Shown one piece after another: positions 19,399 through 26,320 of a stretch of DNA of 64,000 nt (positions within the stretch are counted from its first letter, which is position 1; every line of letters begins with the position of its first letter). Location of the stretch: the NCBI GenBank assembly GCA_035552195.1, contig DASZLU010000006.1, positions 137,900-201,899 on the forward strand, read 5' to 3'. The notes below the pieces were generated by a model. It saw only the letters and a list, made by a program, of their open reading frames with translations, made no database searches and was not told where the DNA came from. Position numbers and translations under genes: made by a program. Source of the DNA: CAIKMD01 sp035552195 (GTDB lineage: Bacteria > Pseudomonadota > Alphaproteobacteria > ATCC43930 > CGMCC-115725).

Positions 19399-19761
19399 TT
19401 ATTTCGGCTGGATATCGTCTTTGTTTCCCGGCGGTTTGATCACCGGCGTTTTCGCGATGCCGGTATCCGGCGGCGTGATGACGCTTTTATCGCCGGTCGT
19501 CGGCGGCGTGATCACGGCCGGCGATTGTGGCGCCTGCGCAGATTGGCCGGGTGCAGACTGGTCGGGGGCCGATTGACCGGGCTTCATTTGATCGGAGCCC
19601 TTTTGATCCTTTTGCGTCGCGGAGGGCGGCAGCAATTGCTGGTGCTGCTTCACATGACCCTGAGAGTCCTGCTGCGACGACGAATCCTGCGCGCGCACGA
19701 ATGGCGCAGCCGAGAGACTGATAGCGGCGGTGACGATAAGAACGCCTGCGATTTTCCGCAT
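19399..19761 (-). CDS. Small secreted Pro/Gln/Ser-rich hypothetical protein
   Basis: A 120-residue protein I do not recognise. It has a clear signal peptide (MRKIAGVLIVTAAISLSAAP, cleavage probably after FVRA). The mature part is low complexity: Gln/Ser-rich first (SSSQQDSQGHVKQHQQLLPP), then short PGQSAPDQSAPGQSA-like repeats, then ITPPTTGDKSVITPPDTG repeats and a lysine-containing tail. It is probably a disordered periplasmic protein. A promoter-like GGAAC-N17-GGTT lies upstream on the same strand at 19877-19852. No domain can be assigned. Confidence 0.65.
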   Translation of the reverse strand: MRKIAGVLIVTAAISLSAAPFVRAQDSSSQQDSQGHVKQHQQLLPPSATQKDQKGSDQMKPGQSAPDQSAPGQSAQAPQSPAVITPPTTGDKSVITPPDTGIAKTPVIKPPGNKDDIQPK

Positions 19762-19851
19762 GGCTCATCTCCTTTGCTCGGGCTCGGCGGGCGAAAGCTC
19801 GGGGCGAACGGGCGCTGCGCCTCCAGCGATGGATGACGGTGTTATCGATAT

Positions 19852-19877
19852 AACCGAGACGTGGCTATGACGGTTCC
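19852..19877 (-). promoter_or_regulatory. Possible EcfG-type promoter upstream of the small secreted protein
   Basis: Read on the minus strand, GGAAC (19877-19873) is followed after 17 bases by GGTT (19855-19852). This differs from the alphaproteobacterial general-stress consensus GGAAC-N16/17-CGTT at one base. It lies about 90 bases upstream of the gene ending at 19399. It is a weak candidate. Confidence 0.3.
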
Positions 19878-19955
19878 CTGCCCTCCACCGTACAGCCCCC
19901 GCCGGCCCGCAGCGCCCGATCCGCGCTCTACCCGATCTGCGCTATACTTGGGATT

Positions 19956-20375
19956 ATGCAGCAAGCGATCCACTCTCTGCGGGTTGCCACGCGCGGCCGC
20001 GGCCTGACCGAGATCACCGCCGCGGTACGCGATTGGGTCGGCGATCAGAAAATCGGCACCGGCCTGCTCACGCTCTTCTGCCGGCATACGTCGGCCTCGC
20101 TGGTGATCCAAGAGAATGCCGATCCCGACGTCCAGGCCGATATCGAGACCTTCTTCGCCACGATCGCGCCCGAAGATCCGAAACGCTATCGCCACGATGC
20201 CGAAGGTCCCGACGATATGCCGGCGCATCTGCGGGCCGCGCTGACGCAAACGCAGCTCAGCATCCCGATCCGCAAGAGCGAGCCAGTGCTCGGCACCTGG
20301 CAAGGTATTTATCTATTCGAGCATCGCCGCATTCCGCACGAGCGCGAGATCGTGCTGCACGTGATCGGCGAATAG
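19956..20375 (+). CDS. yjbQ: YjbQ/UPF0047 family protein (secondary thiamine-phosphate synthase-like)
   Basis: A 139-residue protein of the YjbQ family, whose E. coli member can form thiamine phosphate in vitro as a side activity; the true role is unclear. Visible family features are GTGLLTLFCRHTSASLVIQEN in the centre (with the conserved His), DAEGPDDMPAHLRA, and the C-terminal LGTWQGIYLFEHR and EIVLHVIGE strands. It ends 19 bases before a CoxL-like gene on the same strand, so the two may be co-transcribed, but no functional link is obvious. Confidence 0.88.
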   Translation: MQQAIHSLRVATRGRGLTEITAAVRDWVGDQKIGTGLLTLFCRHTSASLVIQENADPDVQADIETFFATIAPEDPKRYRHDAEGPDDMPAHLRAALTQTQLSIPIRKSEPVLGTWQGIYLFEHRRIPHEREIVLHVIGE

Positions 20376-20394
20376 AACGACAGGGAGGGAAACC

Positions 20395-22716
20395 ATGGGA
20401 GAATTCGCACTCGGCCAGCCCGTCTCGAGGTTCGAGGATCCGCGCCTGCTGCGCGGCGGCGGGCGCTATGTCGACGACATCGTGCTGCCGCGTATGGCCT
20501 ATGGCTTTGTCCTGCGCTCGCCGCATGCCCATGCGCGCATCGCCCGGATCGACACGCGCGACGCCAAAGCGGCGCCGGGCGTGCTCGCCGTGCTCACCGG
20601 CGCGGATTGGGAAGCATCGGGCTGGGGCGATCTGCCGGTGCCGACCGGCATGAAGCGCCGCGACGGCTCGCCCTCCTACAAGCCGCGCTTTCCGGCGCTC
20701 GTCACCGATCGCGTGCGCTGGGTCGGCGATTATGTCGCCTTCGTCGTCGCCGCCACCGCCGCGCAGGCAGCCGACGCCGTTGAGCTCATCCATGTCGATT
20801 ACGAGCCGCTGCCCGCCATCATCTCGAGCGAGAAAGCGGTGCAACCCGGCGCGATCCAGGTCTGGGACGATTGCCCGAACAATATCTGCTTCGTGCATCT
20901 CGAGGGCAGCAAGGCCGCGACCGACGAGGCCTTCGCCCGCGCCGACAAGATCGTGAAACGGCGCTTCGTCATCAACCGCGTCACCGCCGCGACGATGGAG
21001 CCGCGCGGCGCGCTCGGCGATTACAACGCCGCCGAGGATCGCTACACGATCTACACGACGTTGCAGCGCACGCATCCCTATCGCGCCGAGCTGTCCAATT
21101 ACGTACTGAAAGTGCCGGAGAGCAAGATCCGCGTCGTTGCCGGCGATATCGGCGGCAGCTTCGGCATGAAATCGGCGGTCTACAACGAGGTCGCGCTCGT
21201 CCTGCTCGCCTCGAAGTTGACCGGCCGGCCGGTCAAATGGACCAGCACGCGCTCCGAGGCCTTCGTCAGCGACGCGCAGGCGCGCGACAACATCACCGAT
21301 GCCGAGCTCGCCCTCGACAAGGATGGGCATTTCCTCGGCTTTCGCGTGAAGACGATCGCCAATCTCGGCGCCTATCTGCAGATGAATTCGAATGTGTTCG
21401 TCGGCAATCTCGGCACCCTCGCCGGCGTCTATCGCACGCCGGCCATCCACGCCGACGTGACCGCCGTCTTCACCCATACCAATCCGGTGCGGCCTTATCG
21501 CGGCAACGGCCGGCCGGAAGCGGCCTATGTCATCGAGCGCATCGTCGATTGCGCGGCGAAAGAGCTCGGGCTCGATCCGCTCGAGCTGCGCCGGCGCAAC
21601 ATCATCCCGCCCGAGGCGATGCCGTTCAAATCCGGCCTCACCTTTACTTACGACTGCGGCGAGTTCGCGGCCACCTTGGCAAAAGCCGAGCGTGCCGCGG
21701 ACATGGCCGGCTTCCCCGCCCGCCGCGACGAGGCGAAGAAGCGCCACAAGCTGCGCGGCCTCGGCCTCTCCAACACGATCGAGCGCGCCGCAGCGCCCGG
21801 CTTCGAAGCGGCGGAGGTGCGCTTCGACAGCAGCGGCACGGTCACGCTGCTCAGCGGCTCGATCACGCAAGGCCAGGGACACGAGACGATCTACAAGCAG
21901 ATCCTGTGCGACCGGCTCGGTCTCAAGCCCGATCAGGTGCATTACGTGCAAGGCGACACCGACAAGGTCGCGGTCGGCCAAGGCACCGGCGGCTCGCGCT
22001 CGGCGACATTGGGCGGCTCGGCCGTGCTCGCGGCGAGCGACAAGATCGTCGCCAAAGGCAAGACGATCGCCGCCAAGCTCATGGGCGTCGACGCGGGCGA
22101 GGTGAAATTCGAGGACGGCGTCTTCTCGTCGACACGCTCCAACCGCACGCTGACCATCGGCGAGATCGCGAAAGAATCGCTCAACCCGCGCAGCCTGCCC
22201 GACGATCAGGAGCCCGGCCTGATCGCGACCGCGATGTATACGGCGAAGGTCGAGAACTTTCCCAATGGCTGCCATGTCTGCGAGTTGGAGATCGACGAAG
22301 AGACCGGAATCGTCGACATCATGCGCTACAGCGTCGTCGACGATGTCGGCACGGTGATGAACCCGCTGCTGCTCGAGGGCCAGGTCAGCGGCGGCATCGT
22401 CCAGGGCATCGGCCAGGTGCTTATGGAGGATATCCGCTTCGATCCCGCTTCCGGTCAGCTCCTCACCGGCTCGTTCATGGATTACGCGATGCCGCGCGCC
22501 GGCGACGTCTCGGCGATCGAGATCGACAGCCACCCGGTGCCGACCAAGACCAATCCGCTGGGCGTCAAAGGGGCCGGCGAGGCGGGCAGCGTCGGTGCGC
22601 TACCGGCGGTCGGCAACGCGCTGATCGACGCTCTCTCGGTGCTCGGCATCGACGACGTCCCGATGCCGGCGACGCCCGAGCGGCTGTGGCGCGCAATGCG
22701 CGAGGCACGGCGATGA
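20395..22716 (+). CDS. Xanthine dehydrogenase-family molybdopterin-binding (CoxL-like) large subunit
   Basis: A 773-residue molybdenum hydroxylase large subunit. It starts with the family leader FEDPRLLRGGGRYVDD and the hammerhead domain (to about 130), then the molybdopterin-binding domains with GGSFGMKSAVYNE, RPYRGNGRPEAAYVIER, GQGTGGSRSATLGGS and the C-terminal GVKGAGEAGS containing the catalytic Glu. The active-site loop is PYRGNGRPEA, not the AYRCSFR of true CO dehydrogenase, so it is probably an aldehyde or heterocycle hydroxylase. A GGAGGG ribosome site precedes the ATG. The FAD (CoxM) and 2Fe-2S (CoxS) partners are not adjacent. The end converges with the amidohydrolase gene, 14 bases away. 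Confidence 0.9.
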   Translation: MGEFALGQPVSRFEDPRLLRGGGRYVDDIVLPRMAYGFVLRSPHAHARIARIDTRDAKAAPGVLAVLTGADWEASGWGDLPVPTGMKRRDGSPSYKPRFPALVTDRVRWVGDYVAFVVAATAAQAADAVELIHVDYEPLPAIISSEKAVQPGAIQVWDDCPNNICFVHLEGSKAATDEAFARADKIVKRRFVINRVTAATMEPRGALGDYNAAEDRYTIYTTLQRTHPYRAELSNYVLKVPESKIRVVAGDIGGSFGMKSAVYNEVALVLLASKLTGRPVKWTSTRSEAFVSDAQARDNITDAELALDKDGHFLGFRVKTIANLGAYLQMNSNVFVGNLGTLAGVYRTPAIHADVTAVFTHTNPVRPYRGNGRPEAAYVIERIVDCAAKELGLDPLELRRRNIIPPEAMPFKSGLTFTYDCGEFAATLAKAERAADMAGFPARRDEAKKRHKLRGLGLSNTIERAAAPGFEAAEVRFDSSGTVTLLSGSITQGQGHETIYKQILCDRLGLKPDQVHYVQGDTDKVAVGQGTGGSRSATLGGSAVLAASDKIVAKGKTIAAKLMGVDAGEVKFEDGVFSSTRSNRTLTIGEIAKESLNPRSLPDDQEPGLIATAMYTAKVENFPNGCHVCELEIDEETGIVDIMRYSVVDDVGTVMNPLLLEGQVSGGIVQGIGQVLMEDIRFDPASGQLLTGSFMDYAMPRAGDVSAIEIDSHPVPTKTNPLGVKGAGEAGSVGALPAVGNALIDALSVLGIDDVPMPATPERLWRAMREARR

Positions 22717-22730
22717 GCCGTGCCGCGGCG

Positions 22731-23951
22731 CTAACCGGCACGCGTGGCGAGGCGCCGCTGCTTCGCCTCGGAGATCACCGGCTCGAGGTTGAAGACGCGC
22801 TTGGCGTTGAGGCCGAGGATGTTGCGCTTCGCTTGCTCGGTCAGGAAGGGCAGATCGTAGATCGTCGACGGCAGATCGGTATCCCAATGCGGATAGTCCG
22901 ATGAGTACATCAGCTGCGTCTCGGCGTTGATCATCTTGAAGGTGAGCTCGAGCGCCTCGCGGTTGCCGACCATCTCCATCGGCTGCGTCGAGAAATACAT
23001 CTCGCGCATGTAATCCGACGGGCGCTTCTTCAAGAGCGGTACTTCCGACGAGCGCATCATCCATTCGTTATCGAGACGCTGCATCAAAAAGGGTATCCAT
23101 GCGAGGCCGCTTTCGACCCACACCGTCCGAAGCTTCGGAAAGCGTTCCGGCAGGCCGTTCACCAGCCAATTCGTGCAGTGGAGGATATTCCACCACGAGA
23201 AGCCGAGCGCATGCGCGGCGATGAAGCGATTGCACAGGCTGAGGCTCTGGTCGGGCGCGCCGAGCGAGGAATGGAACACCAGCGGCAGGCCGCGCGCCTC
23301 GATCTCGGCATAGAGCTTCATGTAGGCATTGTCGTAGAGCTGCTTGTGCCGCGCGGTGCAGACGGTGAACCCCACGACGCCTTTCCGGCCGCCGAAATCC
23401 TGGACGATCTTGTAAGCCGCCTCGGGATCGTTCATCGGTAGATAGAGCGATGATTTGATGCGCGGCTCTGTGGCCAGCACGACCTCGCAGAGCCAGCGGT
23501 TATAGGCGCGCGCCAAAGCGACCTCGACCTCGACCCGCGGCGTGAAACCGAGACCGAGCATCGGCGTCGGGAACAGCATCAGGATGTCGATGCCGATCGC
23601 ATCCATCCAGCGCCGCGTGACGCTGAGATCGCGATGCACGCCGGCCGGCGTTTTCTCGTGACGCCGGCGCGTATAGCGCGTCAAACGCCCGCCGAGTTCT
23701 TGATAGCCGCCGGCGCCCTGGGTAATGCCGCCGCCGCCATAGCCCTGATATTTGGCCTGATCGCGCATGACCGGGTCTTCGATGAATTCGGCGATCTGCG
23801 CGAAAGACGCCGTCTCGTAATGGTGTCCGTCGATATCGACGATCAGGAAATCCTCATAGCGCCGCTGGATCGCCTGCTCGCTCGCATGGGCAAGCGCCGT
23901 CGCAGTGTCGAATTCCTCGACCGCGAGGTCACGATACGAAACGGTATCCAT
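22731..23951 (-). CDS. Amidohydrolase family protein (amidohydrolase-2 / ACMSD-like)
   Basis: A 406-residue metal-dependent hydrolase/decarboxylase-type protein. It carries the amidohydrolase-2 layout: VDIDGHHYE near the N-terminus (first metal site, with His-x-His altered to GHH), LVFHSSLG in the middle and the closing YSSDYPHWDTDLP and LGLNAKRVFNL. Relatives include 2-amino-3-carboxymuconate semialdehyde and resorcylate decarboxylases; the substrate here is unknown. The ATG at 23951 has a GGGAG ribosome site just upstream; an alternative upstream start at 24002 adds 17 unconserved residues. It is divergent from the CoA-transferase gene and convergent with the CoxL-like gene. Confidence 0.82.
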   Translation of the reverse strand: MDTVSYRDLAVEEFDTATALAHASEQAIQRRYEDFLIVDIDGHHYETASFAQIAEFIEDPVMRDQAKYQGYGGGGITQGAGGYQELGGRLTRYTRRRHEKTPAGVHRDLSVTRRWMDAIGIDILMLFPTPMLGLGFTPRVEVEVALARAYNRWLCEVVLATEPRIKSSLYLPMNDPEAAYKIVQDFGGRKGVVGFTVCTARHKQLYDNAYMKLYAEIEARGLPLVFHSSLGAPDQSLSLCNRFIAAHALGFSWWNILHCTNWLVNGLPERFPKLRTVWVESGLAWIPFLMQRLDNEWMMRSSEVPLLKKRPSDYMREMYFSTQPMEMVGNREALELTFKMINAETQLMYSSDYPHWDTDLPSTIYDLPFLTEQAKRNILGLNAKRVFNLEPVISEAKQRRLATRAG

Positions 23952-24113
23952 CGAGCGATCTCCCTTGATCGCCAAGATAGGACCGCTCGCGATCAAAGCC
24001 AATTCGCGCTAGAAGTCAGCGCCGCTCGAAATCAATCGCTAGGCTTGACGCGGCAAGGCGAGTTTCGCACGCTGTTCGAATCGATTTCCCGCCACATCGA
24101 GTGATTGTGTTTC

Positions 24114-25319
24114 ATGGCTGACGAAACGAAGTCCCTTCCCCTCCACGGCCTGCGCGTGCTCGAGCTCGGGCACATTGTCGCCGGTCCCAGCGCGGCGCTG
24201 ATCCTCGCGGATCTCGGCGCCGACGTGATCAAGATCGAAAATCCCGATGGCGGCGATCAGGCGCGGCGCATGCCCGGCGCCGGTTCCGGCTACTACTATT
24301 TCAACCGCAATAAACGCAGCGTCGCGATCGATCTGAAAGCGCCGCTCGGCAAGGCCGTCTTCCTCAATCTCATCCGCGGCGCCGATATCTGCCTCGACAA
24401 TTACGCACCCGGCGCGCTGAAACGCCTCGGCCTCGATTTCGACGCGCTCTCGGCGGAGAATCCGCGCCTCATCCACATGGCGATTAAAGGCTTCCTGCCG
24501 GGCCCCTACGAGAAACGCCCGTCGCTCGACGAATTGGCGCAGATGATGGGCGGTCTTGCCTATATGACCGGCCCGCCGGGACGGCCGTTGCGCGCCGGCG
24601 CGTCGATCATCGATATCGGCGCCGCGACCTATGGCGTGATCGGCATCCTCGCCGCGCTTTATCAGCGCAACGAGACCGGGCGCGGCCAGCACATCACCTC
24701 GGGGCTTTTCGAGACCACCGTGTTCTGGGTCGGGCAATGGATGGCGCGCGCGGTCGCAACCGGCCAGCCGTCGCGGCCGATGGCCGAGATCGGCCAGTCG
24801 GTGCGCATGGGTTGGGGCATCTTCCATCTCTTCGAGACGCAGGACAAAGAGCAGGTCTTCATCGGTGTCACCTCGAACGCGCATTGGGAACGGTTCTGCG
24901 CGATCCTCGGTCTCGGCGAGATGTATGCCGACGAGCGGCTCAGCAGCAACGAGAAGCGCGTCGTCGCCCAGGAATGGATGCTGCCCAAAATCCGCGACGC
25001 GGTTTCCAATATCGCCAGCGCCGATCTTCAGGCGAAGCTCGACAAGGCGAGCGTGCCCTACGCGCCGCTGCGCCGCCCCGACCAACTTCTCAACGATCCC
25101 CACCTCAAGGAAAGCGGCCAGCTTTTGACCGTACCCATGGAAGGCGGCACGACGGGCGATTTGCCGAAGCTGCCTTTCAAGAGCGATTCTTACGCCTTCA
25201 CCCTGCGCCGAGGCGCGCCGGGCCTCGGCGAGAACACGCGCGAGGTGCTGGCCGAGGCGGGTATGGCCGCAACGGAGATCGACGCGCTGATCGCGGCAAA
25301 GGCGATCGCCCAAGGCTAA
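24114..25319 (+). CDS. CaiB/BaiF family CoA-transferase (family III)
   Basis: A 401-residue family III CoA-transferase, moving CoA between carboxylic acids through an aspartyl intermediate. The N-terminus has LHGLRVLELGHIVAGPSAA and LADLGADVIKIENPDGGD, then NRNKRSVAIDLKAP. The catalytic Asp is the one in RPSLDELAQMMGGLAYMTG, and GRGQHITSGLFET is also typical. The ATG at 24114 is used; a TTG at 24105 adds only three residues. Its neighbours (amidohydrolase, CoxL-like hydroxylase) suggest catabolism of an aromatic or heterocyclic acid, but the substrate is not readable from sequence. Confidence 0.9.
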   Translation: MADETKSLPLHGLRVLELGHIVAGPSAALILADLGADVIKIENPDGGDQARRMPGAGSGYYYFNRNKRSVAIDLKAPLGKAVFLNLIRGADICLDNYAPGALKRLGLDFDALSAENPRLIHMAIKGFLPGPYEKRPSLDELAQMMGGLAYMTGPPGRPLRAGASIIDIGAATYGVIGILAALYQRNETGRGQHITSGLFETTVFWVGQWMARAVATGQPSRPMAEIGQSVRMGWGIFHLFETQDKEQVFIGVTSNAHWERFCAILGLGEMYADERLSSNEKRVVAQEWMLPKIRDAVSNIASADLQAKLDKASVPYAPLRRPDQLLNDPHLKESGQLLTVPMEGGTTGDLPKLPFKSDSYAFTLRRGAPGLGENTREVLAEAGMAATEIDALIAAKAIAQG

Positions 25320-25344
25320 GCTCGCGTTGCGTTTCGCGACCGGC

Positions 25345-25369
25345 GGAACCGGGCTCCGAAGCGACCGTT
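25345..25369 (+). promoter_or_regulatory. Perfect EcfG (general stress sigma) promoter match
   Basis: GGAAC at 25345-25349 and CGTT at 25366-25369 are separated by exactly 16 bases, a full match to the alphaproteobacterial EcfG/sigma-T consensus. Predicted transcription starts near 25376, about 33 bases before the ATG at 25409, which has its own GGGAGGG ribosome site (25395-25401). Confidence 0.75.
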
Positions 25370-25408
25370 ATCGATTGAACACGTTATCGGTAACGGGAGG
25401 GTGGTGTC

Positions 25409-25624
25409 ATGATGTCGGCTTCCAACGGTCACGCGCAACGTGACGTCGCGATCGAGACCATCAAACAGGATCTGGCCGAATTGCAGGGCGCGCTAAACGG
25501 TGTGCGGCGGCAATCGGCCAACGCCCTCCAGCAGCAAATCCATGCCCAGCCGTTCCAAAGCATGGCGATCGCTTTCGCCGTAGGCTTCGTCGTCAGCCGC
25601 ATCGTCGCGCACAAGCTCCTCTAA
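25409..25624 (+). CDS. Small stress-type membrane-anchored protein (DUF883/YqjD-like)
   Basis: A 71-residue protein with a hydrophilic, helical N-terminal part (IETIKQDLAELQGALNGVRR) and a single C-terminal hydrophobic segment (SMAIAFAVGFVVSRIVAHKLL). This layout matches ElaB/YqjD/DUF883 proteins, which anchor to the inner membrane by the C-terminus and are often induced by stress or in stationary phase. The ATG at 25409 has a GGGAGGG ribosome site seven bases upstream; a second ATG follows at once. A perfect EcfG promoter match lies directly upstream, supporting a stress role. Confidence 0.75.
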   Translation: MMSASNGHAQRDVAIETIKQDLAELQGALNGVRRQSANALQQQIHAQPFQSMAIAFAVGFVVSRIVAHKLL

Positions 25625-25632
25625 GCTGCTTC

Positions 25633-25920
25633 ATGCCGAAGCCGACCGAACAGATAATGGCGTGGATTGCGACGCTGAGTCCGCCGGACGAGCTTGCCGT
25701 GCGCATGGCACTCTCCGAAAGCAATCCCTGGTGCCATGAAGACAAGCCATGGCAACGCCGCATCGCGAAACTGCAAGCTGAGCTCGTCACATCCGAGGAC
25801 GACCGCAGGCGCTATGAAGAACGCGCCGCGAAAATCGCGCGCGACATGGAAGGCGCCATCCGCGACCTGAAGGCTCAGGCAACCGACCCGGCCGCCGAGC
25901 CCGCCCTCGTCTCGACCTAG
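25633..25920 (+). CDS. Small hypothetical protein with coiled-coil tail
   Basis: A 95-residue protein starting eight bases after the DUF883-like gene, so probably co-transcribed from the same EcfG-type promoter. I do not recognise the family. The N-terminal half (IMAWIATLSPPDELAVRMAL) looks folded and contains a CHEDKPWQ motif. The C-terminal half is charged and helical (TSEDDRRRYEERAAKIARDM), suggesting a short coiled coil. No membrane segment or signal peptide. Codon use and tight spacing support a real gene. Confidence 0.6.
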   Translation: MPKPTEQIMAWIATLSPPDELAVRMALSESNPWCHEDKPWQRRIAKLQAELVTSEDDRRRYEERAAKIARDMEGAIRDLKAQATDPAAEPALVST

Positions 25921-26117
25921 ATCGAACTGTCTTTCTTCGGCCGCGGATTGCCGACTTCGCCGCCGGCGCCGACGCGTTCGCGCGGGCCCAACTCGGCATC
26001 GCGCCGGCCCTGGGGCTTATGCAGCGGTACGCCCGATTGGCCTTCGCCCACCTGACCGCCCGCGCCGACCCGCTCTATCTCGTGCTCGGGCCGCTTGGTT
26101 TTCATCGTCTCTTTCAT
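25917..26117 (-). CDS. Small hydrophilic hypothetical protein with internal repeat
   Basis: A 66-residue, Gly/Arg/Lys-rich protein with no membrane segment. It contains an internal duplication, ERVGAGGQVG and ERVGAGGEVG, separated by about 27 residues, and is probably disordered. A GGAGGA ribosome site lies close before the ATG at 26117, which is the main evidence that it is expressed. It converges with the preceding gene, overlapping by four bases. A weak promoter-like pattern (GCAAC-N17-CGTT, minus strand, 26172-26147) lies upstream. The family is unknown to me. Confidence 0.55.
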   Translation of the reverse strand: MKETMKTKRPEHEIERVGAGGQVGEGQSGVPLHKPQGRRDAELGPRERVGAGGEVGNPRPKKDSSI

Positions 26118-26320
26118 CGGCTCCTCCGATCACCATCCGTTTGAAAAACGGCCGGGCGGCCCTCGGGGTTGCCCTTCTATTTAGACGCCCCATCTATTTT
26201 GACCCGATCTATCCAGACGCCTGGCGTCCCGCTCCTCCGGCGGGCGCATCTCGGAAGTGCGACGACGTCGGCGGCGGCGTGCATTGCTTCAACACTGCCC
26301 CAAACGTGCCCATACGGAGT

